From Sphingobium sp. YR768 (GTDB lineage Bacteria > Pseudomonadota > Alphaproteobacteria > Sphingomonadales > Sphingomonadaceae): 64,000 bases of DNA. Numbering within the stretch: the stretch's first letter is position 1; each line of letters begins with the position of its first letter. Positions 28,734 to 36,872 of this stretch are shown in pieces. The notes beneath the pieces are model-generated. The model did no database searches. It saw only the letters and a list, made by a program, of their open reading frames with translations, and had not been told where the DNA came from. The stretch lies in NCBI RefSeq assembly GCF_900111125.1, contig NZ_FOGE01000001.1, positions 124,001 to 188,000 on the forward strand, in the 5' to 3' direction. Position numbers and translations under genes: made by a program.

Positions 28734-29714
28734 ATGCCGGCATTTGCTTGGTTTCAGGGATGGAAGGGCCATGTCGCGATCGCGCTGATCGCGCTGTTGC
28801 TGCTTGTCGCCCCGCGCCTGATCACCGCCGCGCCGCTGGATATGCTGGATAGCGAACAGGCGAATGGCCGCTTCGTCGATCCGGCCGAGGAGTCTGCTCA
28901 GAATTTCCCCGGATCGGCCTTCTTCTACGCCGAGGGCGCGTTCGACCCGGTGCCGGGCGTCGATACGGTGAAGAGCGAGCATGTGCTGGGGCTGGAAGCG
29001 GTGAAGGCCGCGCCGGCCGCGATCTTCCGCGGGATGAGCGCGCTGGACAGCTATCGCGCGCTCAACTGCCTGACCTCCGCCATCTATTATGAAGCCGCCA
29101 ACGAACCGGACGAAGGCCAGCGCGCGGTGGCGCAGGTGGTGCTGAACCGGGTGCGCAGCCCGCTATGGCCCAACAGCGTGTGCGGCGTCGTCTATCAGGG
29201 ATCGGAACGGACCGATTTCCATTGCCAGTTCACCTTCAGTTGCGACGGATCGATGGCGCGCATGCCGGTGGCGGCGGCCTGGGCAAGGGCGCGGCGGGTG
29301 GCACAGGATGCGCTCAATGGGCAGGTCTATGCGCCGGTCGGGCTGGCCACCCATTATCATACGCTGGCGGTGCGGCCCGTCTGGTCCTCCAGCCTTCAGG
29401 CGGTGGCGGTGATCGGCGCGCATATCTTCTATCGCAATCCCGGCTTCAACGGCACGGCGGCGGCGTTCAGCGACGTGTATCTGGGGCGGGAGACGATTTC
29501 CGGCCCGGCGCGGACGTCCTGGCCAGCCAAGCCCGTGCAGCCGGTCGAGATGCTGGGCGCGCCCTATATGCCGCCCGCCACGGCCTTGCCCGCGCCATCT
29601 GCTGCGCCTGTGACCGGATGGAGCGCACCGGCTGCCCCCGCCGCACCGCAGGACAGCTTGCCGGAATCGACCATACGCCCGGAATATCGCAACAGCGGGC
29701 GACCGCTGATCTGA
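28734..29714 (+). CDS. SleB-type cell wall hydrolase
   Basis: 326 aa. It has an N-terminal membrane or signal segment (about residues 13-32), then a Hydrolase_2/SleB domain (about residues 104-215) with LNCLTSAIYYEAANEPDEGQRAVAQVVLNRV, the probable catalytic glutamate in YYEA, and CQFTFSCDG. A Pro/Ala-rich tail follows. SleB-family proteins cleave peptidoglycan glycan strands; non-spore-formers use them in wall remodelling. Divergent from the cysteine synthase gene. Confidence 0.88.
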   Translation: MPAFAWFQGWKGHVAIALIALLLLVAPRLITAAPLDMLDSEQANGRFVDPAEESAQNFPGSAFFYAEGAFDPVPGVDTVKSEHVLGLEAVKAAPAAIFRGMSALDSYRALNCLTSAIYYEAANEPDEGQRAVAQVVLNRVRSPLWPNSVCGVVYQGSERTDFHCQFTFSCDGSMARMPVAAAWARARRVAQDALNGQVYAPVGLATHYHTLAVRPVWSSSLQAVAVIGAHIFYRNPGFNGTAAAFSDVYLGRETISGPARTSWPAKPVQPVEMLGAPYMPPATALPAPSAAPVTGWSAPAAPAAPQDSLPESTIRPEYRNSGRPLI

Positions 29715-29869
29715 CTTTTCAATCCCGGAAACGGCGATTTTCTTCGGGTTAATCGCCGATAACCATCGAAGTGCTTGTTATACCGACCGAATAAAAAAGC
29801 GATTTTTTCTGTCGATTGCGGGAACCTTCCAGGGCCATGAAGGGTTCTACATTCCGGATAGCAAATCTT

Positions 29870-29898
29870 TTGCCCCCCGCTCTTGCTATCCACATAAT
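29870..29898 (+). promoter_or_regulatory. candidate sigma70-like promoter before the hairpin
   Basis: TTGCCC (29870-29875) and CATAAT (29893-29898) are exactly 17 nt apart. The predicted start would fall at or just inside the hairpin at 29901, giving an RNA of only about 45-50 nt. Confidence 0.35.
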
Positions 29899-29900
29899 AT

Positions 29901-29950
29901 GAGCCCGGAACGTATCTCCCCCCGACGCGTTCCGGGCTCAGACTTTTTTG
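29901..29950 (+). terminator. 12-bp perfect hairpin with T tract; terminator or tiny RNA
   Basis: Stem GAGCCCGGAACG/CGTTCCGGGCTC, a loop containing CTCCCCCC, then a run of six T. It would end transcripts from the sleB-like gene after a roughly 190-nt 3' region. With its own promoter just upstream it could also be a short RNA whose C-rich loop can pair with Shine-Dalgarno sequences. Confidence 0.75.
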
Positions 29951-30009
29951 GGCAGCTTTCACCCTGAAATCCTTATTCTTTTTGGGAAATCATTATTCTT
30001 TCCGGCTGC

Positions 30010-30034
30010 GGAACGGATGTTTGCGACGCGGGTT
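30010..30034 (+). promoter_or_regulatory. candidate EcfG general-stress promoter of the entericidin gene
   Basis: GGAAC (30010-30014), 16 nt, then GGTT (30031-30034), about 60 nt before the entericidin ATG. The alphaproteobacterial EcfG consensus is GGAAC-N16/17-CGTT, so there is one mismatch. Confidence 0.4.
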
Positions 30035-30096
30035 TTCCTCCTGTCGCCGCCATCGCCCCGGCAAGGGCGGCTGCAAGGTTTTGAAGGAGACTTTAG

Positions 30097-30225
30097 ATGA
30101 CCAAGAAAATTCTGGCCGCTGTCCTGCTGACCGGTTCGCTGATGGTCGCTGCTTGCAACACCGTCGAAGGCGCTGGCCGCGACGTGCAGAGCGCCGGCAA
30201 GGCCGTGGAAAAGTCAGCCAACTAA
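30097..30225 (+). CDS. entericidin A/B family lipoprotein, 42 aa
   Basis: A tiny ORF read directly from the DNA: MTKKILAAVLLTGSLMVAAC, with the lipobox VAAC at residues 17-20, followed by NTVEGAGRDVQSAGKAVEKS. The mature part after the lipidated cysteine is about 23 aa and helical. This matches entericidin (EcnA/EcnB) lipoproteins of the cell envelope, often controlled by general stress sigma factors. A good Shine-Dalgarno site (GAAGGAG) precedes the ATG, and a terminator follows at 30262. Confidence 0.9.
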   Translation: MTKKILAAVLLTGSLMVAACNTVEGAGRDVQSAGKAVEKSAN

Positions 30226-30261
30226 GCGCGACCTACCCGGTTCCCAAACACTCCCTAGCAT

Positions 30262-30295
30262 GGCCCGTCTCTCATAAGGAGGCGGGTCTTTTTTT
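30262..30295 (+). terminator. terminator after the entericidin gene
   Basis: Stem CCCGTCTC/GAGGCGGG (one G-T pair) with a seven-base loop, followed by TCTTTTTTT. About 38 nt after the entericidin stop. Confidence 0.85.
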
Positions 30296-30370
30296 GTCTG
30301 AAGGAGGCCACCCGACAAGGACGGGCTTCCCTGCAACTGATCCTTTACCCGATTGGGCGATATTGATCCA

Positions 30371-30763
30371 ATGGTGACAAAGGATTTTGCAGTGAAAGCC
30401 GCCCTGTGCGCTGTCGTCATGGGCCTGGCAGGCGGCACCGCTAGCCGTTTCTTCGAAGCACCAACGACACCCCCGGTGTCCACGTACACCGATATGCCAT
30501 GGACGCCGACCCGCAACAGCATCGGCAAGGAACGGCCAATGTCGGCCGACGATCTTGACCGGCAACAACCCGGTCCGGACAGGAAAGCGCAACCTGCCCC
30601 TCGCCCCCGCCCGACCGGGACGCAGTCTGGCTGGTCCTATCGCAATTGTGCCGAAGCAAGGGCAGCGGGCGCCGCACCCATATTGCGCGGGCAGCCCGGC
30701 TATGGCCCGCATATGGATGGTGATGGCGATGGCATTGCCTGCGAACCCTATCGCAGGCGATAG
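30371..30763 (+). CDS. excalibur calcium-binding domain protein
   Basis: 130-aa exported protein starting MVTKDFAVKAALCAVVMGLAGG (signal or anchor segment). A Pro/Arg-rich linker follows, and then a C-terminal excalibur domain, YRNCAEARAAGAAPILRGQPGY, ending in the calcium loop DGDGDGIACEP. The frame can be extended to a TTG at 30353, but the ATG at 30371 gives a better signal peptide. Excalibur domains are found in extracellular and envelope proteins, often with nucleases; none is fused here. Converges on tatC. Confidence 0.87.
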   Translation: MVTKDFAVKAALCAVVMGLAGGTASRFFEAPTTPPVSTYTDMPWTPTRNSIGKERPMSADDLDRQQPGPDRKAQPAPRPRPTGTQSGWSYRNCAEARAAGAAPILRGQPGYGPHMDGDGDGIACEPYRRR

Positions 30764-30778
30764 GTGCAGGCCGCAGCG

Positions 30779-31558
30779 TCAGGCCGCGGCTTCCTCCGCC
30801 GCTTCTTCCTTCGCCTGCCGACGGTCGGTGAACCAGATCGCGATGATCGTGATTTCGTAGAGCAGCAGCAGCGGGATGGCGAGCATCAGTTGCGACACGA
30901 CATCCGGCGGGGTCAGCACGGCTGCCAGAATGAAAGCCCCGACCACCATATAGCGACGCATGCCGATCAGTTGCGCCCGGGTGACGAAACCGGCGCGGTT
31001 CAGCAGCATCAGCAGCACCGGCATCAGGAAGCTGATGCCGAAGGCGAGGATGAACTGCATCACAAGGCCAAGATAGCTGTCCGCGCTGGGCAGAGCCTCG
31101 ACCGAGAGGCCGCTGCTATTCCCCTGAAACTCCAGGAAGAAATGGAACGCCGTGGGCATCACCACGAAATAGGCCAGGCTGGCCCCCATCGCGAACAGGA
31201 AGGGCGTCGCCAGGATGAAGGGCAGCAGCGCCTTCTTTTCCTTGGCATAAAGGCCCGGCGCGACGAATGCCCAGAGCTGGTTGGCAATGATCGGGAAGGA
31301 CAGGCAGAAAGCGCCGAACACCGCGATCTTCACCTGCACGAAAAAGGCTTCATACAGCTTGGTATAGACCAGCCGACCGCCGCCGTCACCGAACGCTTCC
31401 TTGAGCGGGTGCACCAGGATCGCGAACAGCTGCTCCGAAAAATAGAAGCAGATCGCGCCGGTGATGAACAGCGCGTAGACGCATTTGAGCAGGCGGCTCC
31501 GCAGCTCGATCAGATGATCGAGCAAGGGCGCCTTGCTGTCGTCAATATCTCCGATCAT
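30779..31558 (-). CDS. tatC: Sec-independent protein translocase subunit TatC
   Basis: 259 aa, six membrane segments, with the N-terminal [18 protein letters not shown] (substrate-recognition region) and the conserved [17 protein letters not shown]. With TatB it binds twin-arginine signal peptides. It ends in an Ala/Glu tail (EEAAEEAAA). ATGA overlap with tatB. At least one likely substrate in this window is the amidohydrolase at 46605. Confidence 0.97.
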   Translation of the reverse strand: MIGDIDDSKAPLLDHLIELRSRLLKCVYALFITGAICFYFSEQLFAILVHPLKEAFGDGGGRLVYTKLYEAFFVQVKIAVFGAFCLSFPIIANQLWAFVAPGLYAKEKKALLPFILATPFLFAMGASLAYFVVMPTAFHFFLEFQGNSSGLSVEALPSADSYLGLVMQFILAFGISFLMPVLLMLLNRAGFVTRAQLIGMRRYMVVGAFILAAVLTPPDVVSQLMLAIPLLLLYEITIIAIWFTDRRQAKEEAAEEAAA

Positions 31559-32013
31559 GCCGCCGCATCACCCTTGTTGGAAACGCTGGCAGGGGCCTCC
31601 GCCACATAAGGCGGCTTATCCAGCGAAGGGGCCGGCGGCGCGACGGGTGCCGGTGCAGCCTCCGCGACATAAGGTGGCTTGTCGGCGACGGGCGCGGATT
31701 CGGCCACGAAAGGCGGCTTTTCCTCGACCGATTCCGGCGCAGGCGCGGGCAGCGCTTCGGCGGCAGGCACCACTTCGGGTGGATGCTCATCCATGATCCG
31801 CTTGTTCTGCGCGGCCCATTTCTTTTCCAGCTCTTCCAGTTCCACTTCGCGCACCATGGCGTCGATGCCGGTGCGGAAATGGCGGGCCATGCCCTGCGCC
31901 TTGCCCACGATCTGCCCCACCTTGTAGAGCGCGCGCGGCAAATCCTTCGGCCCGATCACGATCACCGCAATGATCACGATCACCAGAAGTTCGGACGAAT
32001 CGATGCCAAACAT
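31555..32013 (-). CDS. tatB: Sec-independent protein translocase subunit TatB
   Basis: 152 aa: a short N-terminal segment [29 protein letters not shown] with the Glu and Gly-Pro typical of TatB, an amphipathic helix, and a Pro/Ala/Glu-rich tail with imperfect repeats of KPPYVAEA. Overlaps tatC. Confidence 0.95.
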   Translation of the reverse strand: MFGIDSSELLVIVIIAVIVIGPKDLPRALYKVGQIVGKAQGMARHFRTGIDAMVREVELEELEKKWAAQNKRIMDEHPPEVVPAAEALPAPAPESVEEKPPFVAESAPVADKPPYVAEAAPAPVAPPAPSLDKPPYVAEAPASVSNKGDAAA

Positions 32014-32063
32014 GCGGGACTATCGGCCTGTGCTGGAATTGGATGACATCATTCTACCCAGTG

Positions 32064-32132
32064 CGTCATTGCGAGCGTAGCGAAGCAATCCAATGTCACG
32101 CCATGGATTGCTTCGCTACGCTCGCAATGACG
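32064..32132. repeat. palindromic repeat, family B (CGTCATTGCGAGCG), in the tatA-tatB gap
   Basis: The arms CGTCATTGCGAGCGTAGCGA and TCGCTACGCTCGCAATGACG flank an AGCAATCCA/TGGATTGCT inner stem and a short loop; nearly the whole 69 bp is self-complementary. A second copy lies at 36713-36782. Confidence 0.92.
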
Positions 32133-32161
32133 ATTCATTATCTCATTCCGCCAAAAACGGA

Positions 32162-32407
32162 TCAGGCCTTGGTCTTTTCTTCGGTCGCGCTGGGCGTCGG
32201 CGCGTCCTGTTCGGGCACGCGATGACCTTCGATGCGCGTCGCCGGCTTGGCGGGCGCCCCATCGTCCTCATCGTCGGCCATGCCCTTCTTGAAGCTCTTG
32301 ATACCCTTGGCCACGTCACCCATCAGACCGGAAATCCGGCCGCCACCGAACAGCAGCATGACGACCAGGAGCACGATCACCCAGTGCATCAGCGAGAAGG
32401 AACCCAT
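32162..32407 (-). CDS. tatA: Sec-independent protein translocase subunit TatA
   Basis: 81 aa: N-terminal membrane helix [20 protein letters not shown], then [22 protein letters not shown] (hinge and amphipathic helix) and a charged tail. TatA forms the pore for folded proteins. It is separated from tatB by 148 bp that contain a family B palindrome, which could lower tatBC relative to tatA. Confidence 0.95.
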   Translation of the reverse strand: MGSFSLMHWVIVLLVVMLLFGGGRISGLMGDVAKGIKSFKKGMADDEDDGAPAKPATRIEGHRVPEQDAPTPSATEEKTKA

Positions 32408-32435
32408 TTTTCAATACTCCTAGTAGAGCGCCTAT

Positions 32436-33029
32436 CTAGGCGTCTTCCGCATCATTTTCCACAACGGATTGGTCGGCCATACCCTCCAGCGCCAAATCCA
32501 CCGGGTCGAGCAGGCCAGCCGCCCGCAAATCCTCGATTCCGGGCAGGTCCCGGCGGCTGCTAAGCCCGAAATGCGTCAAAAATTCTACGGTGGTCGCATA
32601 AATTAGCGGGCGTCCGGGCACTTCGCGACGGCCGGCGGGGCGGACCCAGCCCGCCTCCATCAGCACGTCCAGCGTCCCCTTGGCCACCTGAACGCCGCGA
32701 ATCGCTTCGATTTCCGCGCGGCTCACCGGCTCATGATAGGCGATGATCGCCAGCGTCTCCATCGCGGCGCGGGACAGTTTGCGCTGCTCGTCCTTCTCGC
32801 GCCGCAATATATGCGCCAGATCCGGCGCGGTCTGGAAATGCCAGCGCCCTGCCCGCTCGACCAGATTGACGCCGCGCCCGGCATAATGATCGGACAGTGC
32901 CTGCAAGGTGGCGCTCAGGTCGCCGGCCTCCCCCACATGCAGGCGGATTTCCGCCGGGGTCAGCGGCGTTTCCGCCACGAACAGGGTCGCCTCCACGGCA
33001 CGCAGATAATCGTCGGGTTCAGACATCAT
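32436..33029 (-). CDS. scpB: segregation and condensation protein B
   Basis: 197 aa winged-helix kleisin partner of SMC-ScpA, needed for chromosome condensation. It has VEATLFVAETPLTPAEI, RAAMETLAIIAYHEPVSRAEIEAIRGVQ and VPGRPLIYATTVEFLTHFGL. The start overlaps the scpA stop. Confidence 0.95.
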   Translation of the reverse strand: MMSEPDDYLRAVEATLFVAETPLTPAEIRLHVGEAGDLSATLQALSDHYAGRGVNLVERAGRWHFQTAPDLAHILRREKDEQRKLSRAAMETLAIIAYHEPVSRAEIEAIRGVQVAKGTLDVLMEAGWVRPAGRREVPGRPLIYATTVEFLTHFGLSSRRDLPGIEDLRAAGLLDPVDLALEGMADQSVVENDAEDA

Positions 33030-33811
33030 AGCAGCGGTCCGTTGGCAGCGTCGGGCATATGAACCCGCAGATAGATGGGTTCGAAAATGCCGTCCTGCTG
33101 AATTTCCAGCCGCCCCTGCTTGGCCAGTTCCAGCGCCGCGACGAAGCTGCTGGCCAGCGCCGACTTCGCCTTTGGCGGATCGATATCGGGCGGCAGGAAG
33201 GATTCGAGCCGGGTCCAGTCGATCGCGGCGCCGACCAGCGATCCGACCCGGCGGATCGCCTCGTCCAGCGTCATCACCGGGCGCACGGCGATGGTGTGGA
33301 CGACCGGCTGGGTCCGGGCGCGAATCTGGCCATAGGTGGCGATCAGATCATAGAGGCTGGCCCGCCACTGCGCCTTCTTGACCAGCCGCAGCCCTTCGGG
33401 CGCGCGGCGCGGGAAGACGTCGCGGCCGATCCGGTCGCGCGCCATCAGCCGCGCGGCGGCGTCGCGCATCGCGTTCAGCCGCTGGAGCCGCAATTGCAGG
33501 CGCAGCGCCAGTTCTTCCGGACTGGGATCGGGCTGTTCCTGCCTGGGCAGCAGCAGCGCGGATTTGAGATAGGCGAGCCAGGCCGCCATCACCAGATAAT
33601 CGGCCGCCAGTTCCAGCTTCAGCTGGCGCGCGCTGTCGATGAAGGCCAGATATTGCTGCGTCAGCGCCAGGATGGAGATTTCGCGCAGATCGACCTTCTG
33701 CGTCCGCGCGAGGCTGAGCAACAGGTCCAGCGGCCCTTCCCAATGGTCGAAACTGACGGTCAGCTGGTGCGGCGCGGGAATGGCCGGGGCGCTGAACAGC
33801 TCGTCGGTCAA
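33026..33811 (-). CDS. scpA: segregation and condensation protein A
   Basis: Kleisin subunit that links the two SMC heads. The sequence includes LTVSFDHWEGPLDLLLSLARTQKVDLREI, ALTQQYLAFIDSARQLKLELAADYLVMAAWLAYLKS and a C-terminal winged-helix part. The frame opens far upstream inside nagZ, but the family N-terminus and the TTGA overlap with the nagZ stop point to a TTG start at 33811 (261 aa). Confidence 0.94.
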   Translation of the reverse strand: MTDELFSAPAIPAPHQLTVSFDHWEGPLDLLLSLARTQKVDLREISILALTQQYLAFIDSARQLKLELAADYLVMAAWLAYLKSALLLPRQEQPDPSPEELALRLQLRLQRLNAMRDAAARLMARDRIGRDVFPRRAPEGLRLVKKAQWRASLYDLIATYGQIRARTQPVVHTIAVRPVMTLDEAIRRVGSLVGAAIDWTRLESFLPPDIDPPKAKSALASSFVAALELAKQGRLEIQQDGIFEPIYLRVHMPDAANGPLL

Positions 33812-34821
33812 GCAGGCACCAGTCCGAGCAGGCTGTCGCGGGTGGCGAGCAACTCCTCCAGCGGCGGCTGATCCCCGCCCCGCACGACAGAGGCCATGGC
33901 GCGGTCCAGCCGGGCGCGGGACAGGTCGCTGATGTCGGGCAGGCGTTCGGCAATGCCGACCATATCGTCCATCTTGCCGAAACAGTTGAGCGCAATGTCG
34001 CATCCCGCCGCGATCACGCCAGCGGCCAGATCGGGGACGCTGCCCTTCAGCGCCTTCATGTCCAGATCGTCGGACATCAGCAGGCCGTGAAAGCCGATCC
34101 GGTCGCGGATGATGCCGCCGATCACCGTCGGTGAAAGGGTGGCCGGGCGCTCCGCATCCCATTCGGTATAGACGACATGGGCGGTCATTCCCATCGGCGC
34201 GTGGCGCAGCGTATGGAAGGGCGCGATGTCGGTGTCCAGCGCATTCAGGTTCGCGTCGACCACCGGCAGTTCCAGATGGCTGTCGACCAGCGCGCGGCCA
34301 TGGCCGGGGATATGCTTGACGATGCCGACCACGCCGCCTTCGGCCAGTCCTTCCAGCGTGGCGCGGCCCAGCGCCGCGACGCGCATCGGTTCGGCGCCCA
34401 GCGTGCGATCGCCCATGATGTTGCTCGCCCCCTCCTGCCGCACGTCCAGCAGCGGGAGCGCATCGACGGTGATGCCGACTTCCGCCAGCGTCAGCGCGAT
34501 CGCGCGTGCATTGGCGCGCGCCGCCGCGATCGCGCTGGAGGGCGCTAGGTCATAGAGGCGATCGAACACGGCGCCCGGCGGGAAGGATGGCCAGACCGGC
34601 GGCTGCATCCGCGTGACGCGCCCCCCTTCCTGATCGATCATGATCAACAGGTCGTCGCGACCATGAAGGCTGCGCAGATCGTCGGTCAGCGCGCGCAATT
34701 GCGTGCGGTCGACGATGTTGCGCTTGAACAGGATATAACCGGCGGGCTGCGCTTCGACGAAGAAAGCGCGCTCGTCGGGAGTGAGGATCGTACCGGCAAG
34801 ACCGAAAATGACAGGCTTCAT
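33808..34821 (-). CDS. nagZ: beta-N-acetylhexosaminidase
   Basis: GH3 cytosolic enzyme of muropeptide recycling (337 aa) removing GlcNAc from GlcNAc-anhydroMurNAc peptides. It has LLIMIDQEGGRVTRM, KHIPGHGRALVDSHLELPVVD (the catalytic His/Asp loop of NagZ) and LLMSDDLDMKAL (nucleophile Asp). First gene of the nagZ-scpA-scpB-tatABC run. Confidence 0.96.
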   Translation of the reverse strand: MKPVIFGLAGTILTPDERAFFVEAQPAGYILFKRNIVDRTQLRALTDDLRSLHGRDDLLIMIDQEGGRVTRMQPPVWPSFPPGAVFDRLYDLAPSSAIAAARANARAIALTLAEVGITVDALPLLDVRQEGASNIMGDRTLGAEPMRVAALGRATLEGLAEGGVVGIVKHIPGHGRALVDSHLELPVVDANLNALDTDIAPFHTLRHAPMGMTAHVVYTEWDAERPATLSPTVIGGIIRDRIGFHGLLMSDDLDMKALKGSVPDLAAGVIAAGCDIALNCFGKMDDMVGIAERLPDISDLSRARLDRAMASVVRGGDQPPLEELLATRDSLLGLVPA

Positions 34822-34895
34822 GCCACCGATGGTAGCGCCAGCCGCGCGCCCTGTCGAAGCGCAAATGGCAACGCGGCTATAACTATCGGTCGCCG

Positions 34896-35963
34896 TCAGG
34901 CTGGCACGGACGCCGGTTCCGCCGTCGCCGCCTGTTCGGCATCCATCATCGCCTGCAACATGCGGCGCCCCTCCACCGCGTTGCGATCGGTCTTGATCAG
35001 CAGTTCGTCGGGATTTTCCCCGATCACCGCCAGCATCTTCTCAATCTCCTCGGTGGCGAACTTGTCCTCCTCCAGCACCGGCCGGAGATAGTCGAACATG
35101 AAGTCCATGCCCTCCACATCTTCGGACGCCATGGCGAAGAAATAGATGCAACTGCCATAGGTCGAGGGCGTCACCGCATGATAGACCCGGCTGGTGACGA
35201 TGGTTTCACCCGGCTTTTCGGGATGATCCTGCGGATAGGCCATGTCGCCGATGCCCGCATGGAAACCGGGCAGATAGAAGTCCATGCCCGTCACCCGGTC
35301 GATCTTCCCGGCATAGCGCCCCGCCGCCGCCATCACGGCCGGCGCATCGGCATTGCGGATGTACCGGCGGCAACTCAGGAAGCCTGGCCGTTTGGTCAGT
35401 TCTTCGGGCGCGGAGGCATTTTCGACCGTGCCGATGCTGCTGCTGTGCAGATAGGCCAGATGCGACAGGTCCAGCAGATTGTCGTTGAGCAACTGATAAC
35501 GGCCCTGCACATCCTGCACATAGAAGGGCCGCGCCACCATACCCGGCCCGTTCAGGCCGATCTCGTCCAGATCGGGGAGCAGCGCCACGTCCGCCTTGTC
35601 CGCGTCGCCCATCCATATCCACGCCCACAGCCCATGTTCGACCAGCGGATAGCTGGGGATGCGATAGCTGCGGGGGACGAAGCTCTGGCTGGGAATATCG
35701 ACGCACTGGCCGTCCGCGCTAAAGGCAATGCCATGATATCCGCAGACGATCGCGTCGCCCTTCAGACAGCTTTTGCCGAGCGGGAAATGGCGATGGGGGC
35801 AGCGCCCGCCGACCGCGACCGCTTCGCCATCTTCCTTGCGATAGAGGACGACCAGCTGGTTCAGGATGGTTCGCGCGATCAGATCGCGCCCCAGTTCATT
35901 GCGGAAGGCCGCGACATACCAGCCGTTGCGAACCGCGAAACTTCCCTCCCGAAATGGGTACAT
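34896..35963 (-). CDS. Rieske non-heme iron oxygenase, large subunit (vanillate demethylase-like)
   Basis: 355-aa oxygenase component. The Rieske [2Fe-2S] centre is CPHRHFPLGKSCLKGDAIVCGYHG (C-x-H ... C-x2-H), and the catalytic domain has the mononuclear iron ligands expected around NDNLLDLSHLAYLH. The C-terminal part matches the VanA/PobA-type group acting on aromatic ethers or carboxylates. No reductase gene is adjacent, so it must use a partner encoded elsewhere. It lies just downstream of a TetR gene, with two matching palindromes between them. The substrate cannot be told. Confidence 0.85.
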   Translation of the reverse strand: MYPFREGSFAVRNGWYVAAFRNELGRDLIARTILNQLVVLYRKEDGEAVAVGGRCPHRHFPLGKSCLKGDAIVCGYHGIAFSADGQCVDIPSQSFVPRSYRIPSYPLVEHGLWAWIWMGDADKADVALLPDLDEIGLNGPGMVARPFYVQDVQGRYQLLNDNLLDLSHLAYLHSSSIGTVENASAPEELTKRPGFLSCRRYIRNADAPAVMAAAGRYAGKIDRVTGMDFYLPGFHAGIGDMAYPQDHPEKPGETIVTSRVYHAVTPSTYGSCIYFFAMASEDVEGMDFMFDYLRPVLEEDKFATEEIEKMLAVIGENPDELLIKTDRNAVEGRRMLQAMMDAEQAATAEPASVPA

Positions 35964-36027
35964 GATGCCTCTCCCTACCCTGCGGGCCGGGCCTGTCGCT
36001 TTTTCGCGATCATGCCCCGCCCTTCAC

Positions 36028-36054
36028 CTAACAATGTTAAACTAACACTGTTAG
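36028..36054. promoter_or_regulatory. tandem TetR operator: CTAACAATGTTAA and CTAACACTGTTAG
   Basis: Two 13-bp palindromes of the form CTAACA-N-TGTTAR, their centres 14 bp apart, lie between the tetR-type gene (stop 36064) and the oxygenase start (35963). The spacing and symmetry are typical for TetR-family dimers. They point to the oxygenase as the regulated gene. Confidence 0.8.
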
Positions 36055-36063
36055 ATTGCGGCG

Positions 36064-36612
36064 TCAACGGGCGGCGGCATAGCCCGCCAGTAGCGCGTCG
36101 AGCGCCCGCAAAAAGGCGGCCTCATTCACCATATGCCCTTGAAGATAGGCCGCATTCGGCCCCCGTGCGAAGCAGGTCCAGCCCGTCACCAGCGCCTGTA
36201 TCGCAGCCTGCATCGCCACGGCATCCTCCGCCGGCAGCCCCAGCGCGACCAGCGGCGCAACGATATCCTGCTCCATCCGGACCAGTACGGATTCGGGCTG
36301 CGCCGTCAGCAGGATCAGGCGCCCCGCATCGCGCATGGCATTCTGCGCGCGCCACAGCGCCAGACCAAAGGCGCGCAGCCAGGCGCGCCAATCCGGGCTG
36401 GGCGGGATCTGAGAGAGGCAGGCGGCAAATACGCTTTCCGCCAGCAGCGCCAGCAGCGCATTCTTGTCCGCGACATGCCAGTAGAGGGACGGCGCCTTCA
36501 CCTCCAGCCGTGCCGCCAACCGGCGCAGGCTGAGCTGATCCAGTCCCTGCTCGTTCAAAAGGTCCAGCGCCGCAGCGGCGATGCTGTCACGGGTCAGTTT
36601 CTTGTCGGCCAT
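36064..36612 (-). CDS. TetR family transcriptional regulator
   Basis: 182 aa. The N-terminal HTH (about residues 8-55) reads TRDSIAAAALDLLNEQGLDQLSLRRLAARLEVKAPSLYWHVADKNALL, close to the classic TetR (TetR_C_1) group. The C-terminal ligand domain is Ala/Leu-rich with GPNAAYLQGHMVNE. Probably represses the Rieske oxygenase downstream through the double palindrome at 36028; the ligand is probably the oxygenase substrate. No similar palindrome is seen before its own start. Confidence 0.88.
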   Translation of the reverse strand: MADKKLTRDSIAAAALDLLNEQGLDQLSLRRLAARLEVKAPSLYWHVADKNALLALLAESVFAACLSQIPPSPDWRAWLRAFGLALWRAQNAMRDAGRLILLTAQPESVLVRMEQDIVAPLVALGLPAEDAVAMQAAIQALVTGWTCFARGPNAAYLQGHMVNEAAFLRALDALLAGYAAAR

Positions 36613-36712
36613 GCGGCCTTGTCGATCAGGCCGACGCTATTGTCCATCATAGCGGAAAATCAAAACCACTCGGTCGTCTTTAGAATGAGATGGGGATTGG
36701 TCTAACTAGCGC

Positions 36713-36782
36713 CGTCATTGCGAGCGCAGCGAAGCAATCCAATGGAGCACCCATGGATTGCTTCGCTGCGCTCGCAATGACG
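36713..36782. repeat. palindromic repeat, family B, upstream of the TetR gene
   Basis: The arms CGTCATTGCGAGCGCAGCGA and TCGCTGCGCTCGCAATGACG, with AGCAATCCA/TGGATTGCT inside, are nearly identical to the copy at 32064. It marks the boundary between the inserted oxygenase/TetR pair and the conserved SPOR-argS block. Confidence 0.92.
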
Positions 36783-36872
36783 ATTCAATATGAAGTCATC
36801 TCGCTCTGTTAGCCCCCATTCGGCGCGACCGGTTCTGAATTTCCGGCCGACACTTCAGGTTAGTAGGATCGA

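Larger units (their letters stand above)
29715..30096. other. 382-bp gene-free stretch between the sleB-like gene and the entericidin gene
   Basis: No ORF worth calling. It is less GC-rich than the genes around it and holds a strong hairpin with a T tract (29901-29950), a sigma70-like promoter just before that hairpin, and two GGAAC-N16/17-GGTT elements (29821 and 30010) that resemble EcfG stress promoters. Confidence 0.6.

Noticed and set aside
35178-36533. 451-aa plus-strand open frame opposite the oxygenase and TetR genes
   Set aside because: Both minus-strand genes have strong domain signatures; the plus frame is a GC-rich shadow.
34896-36612. Complete aromatic degradation cluster around the Rieske oxygenase
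   Set aside because: No reductase, ferredoxin or ring-cleavage gene is next to it; only the oxygenase and its regulator are present.
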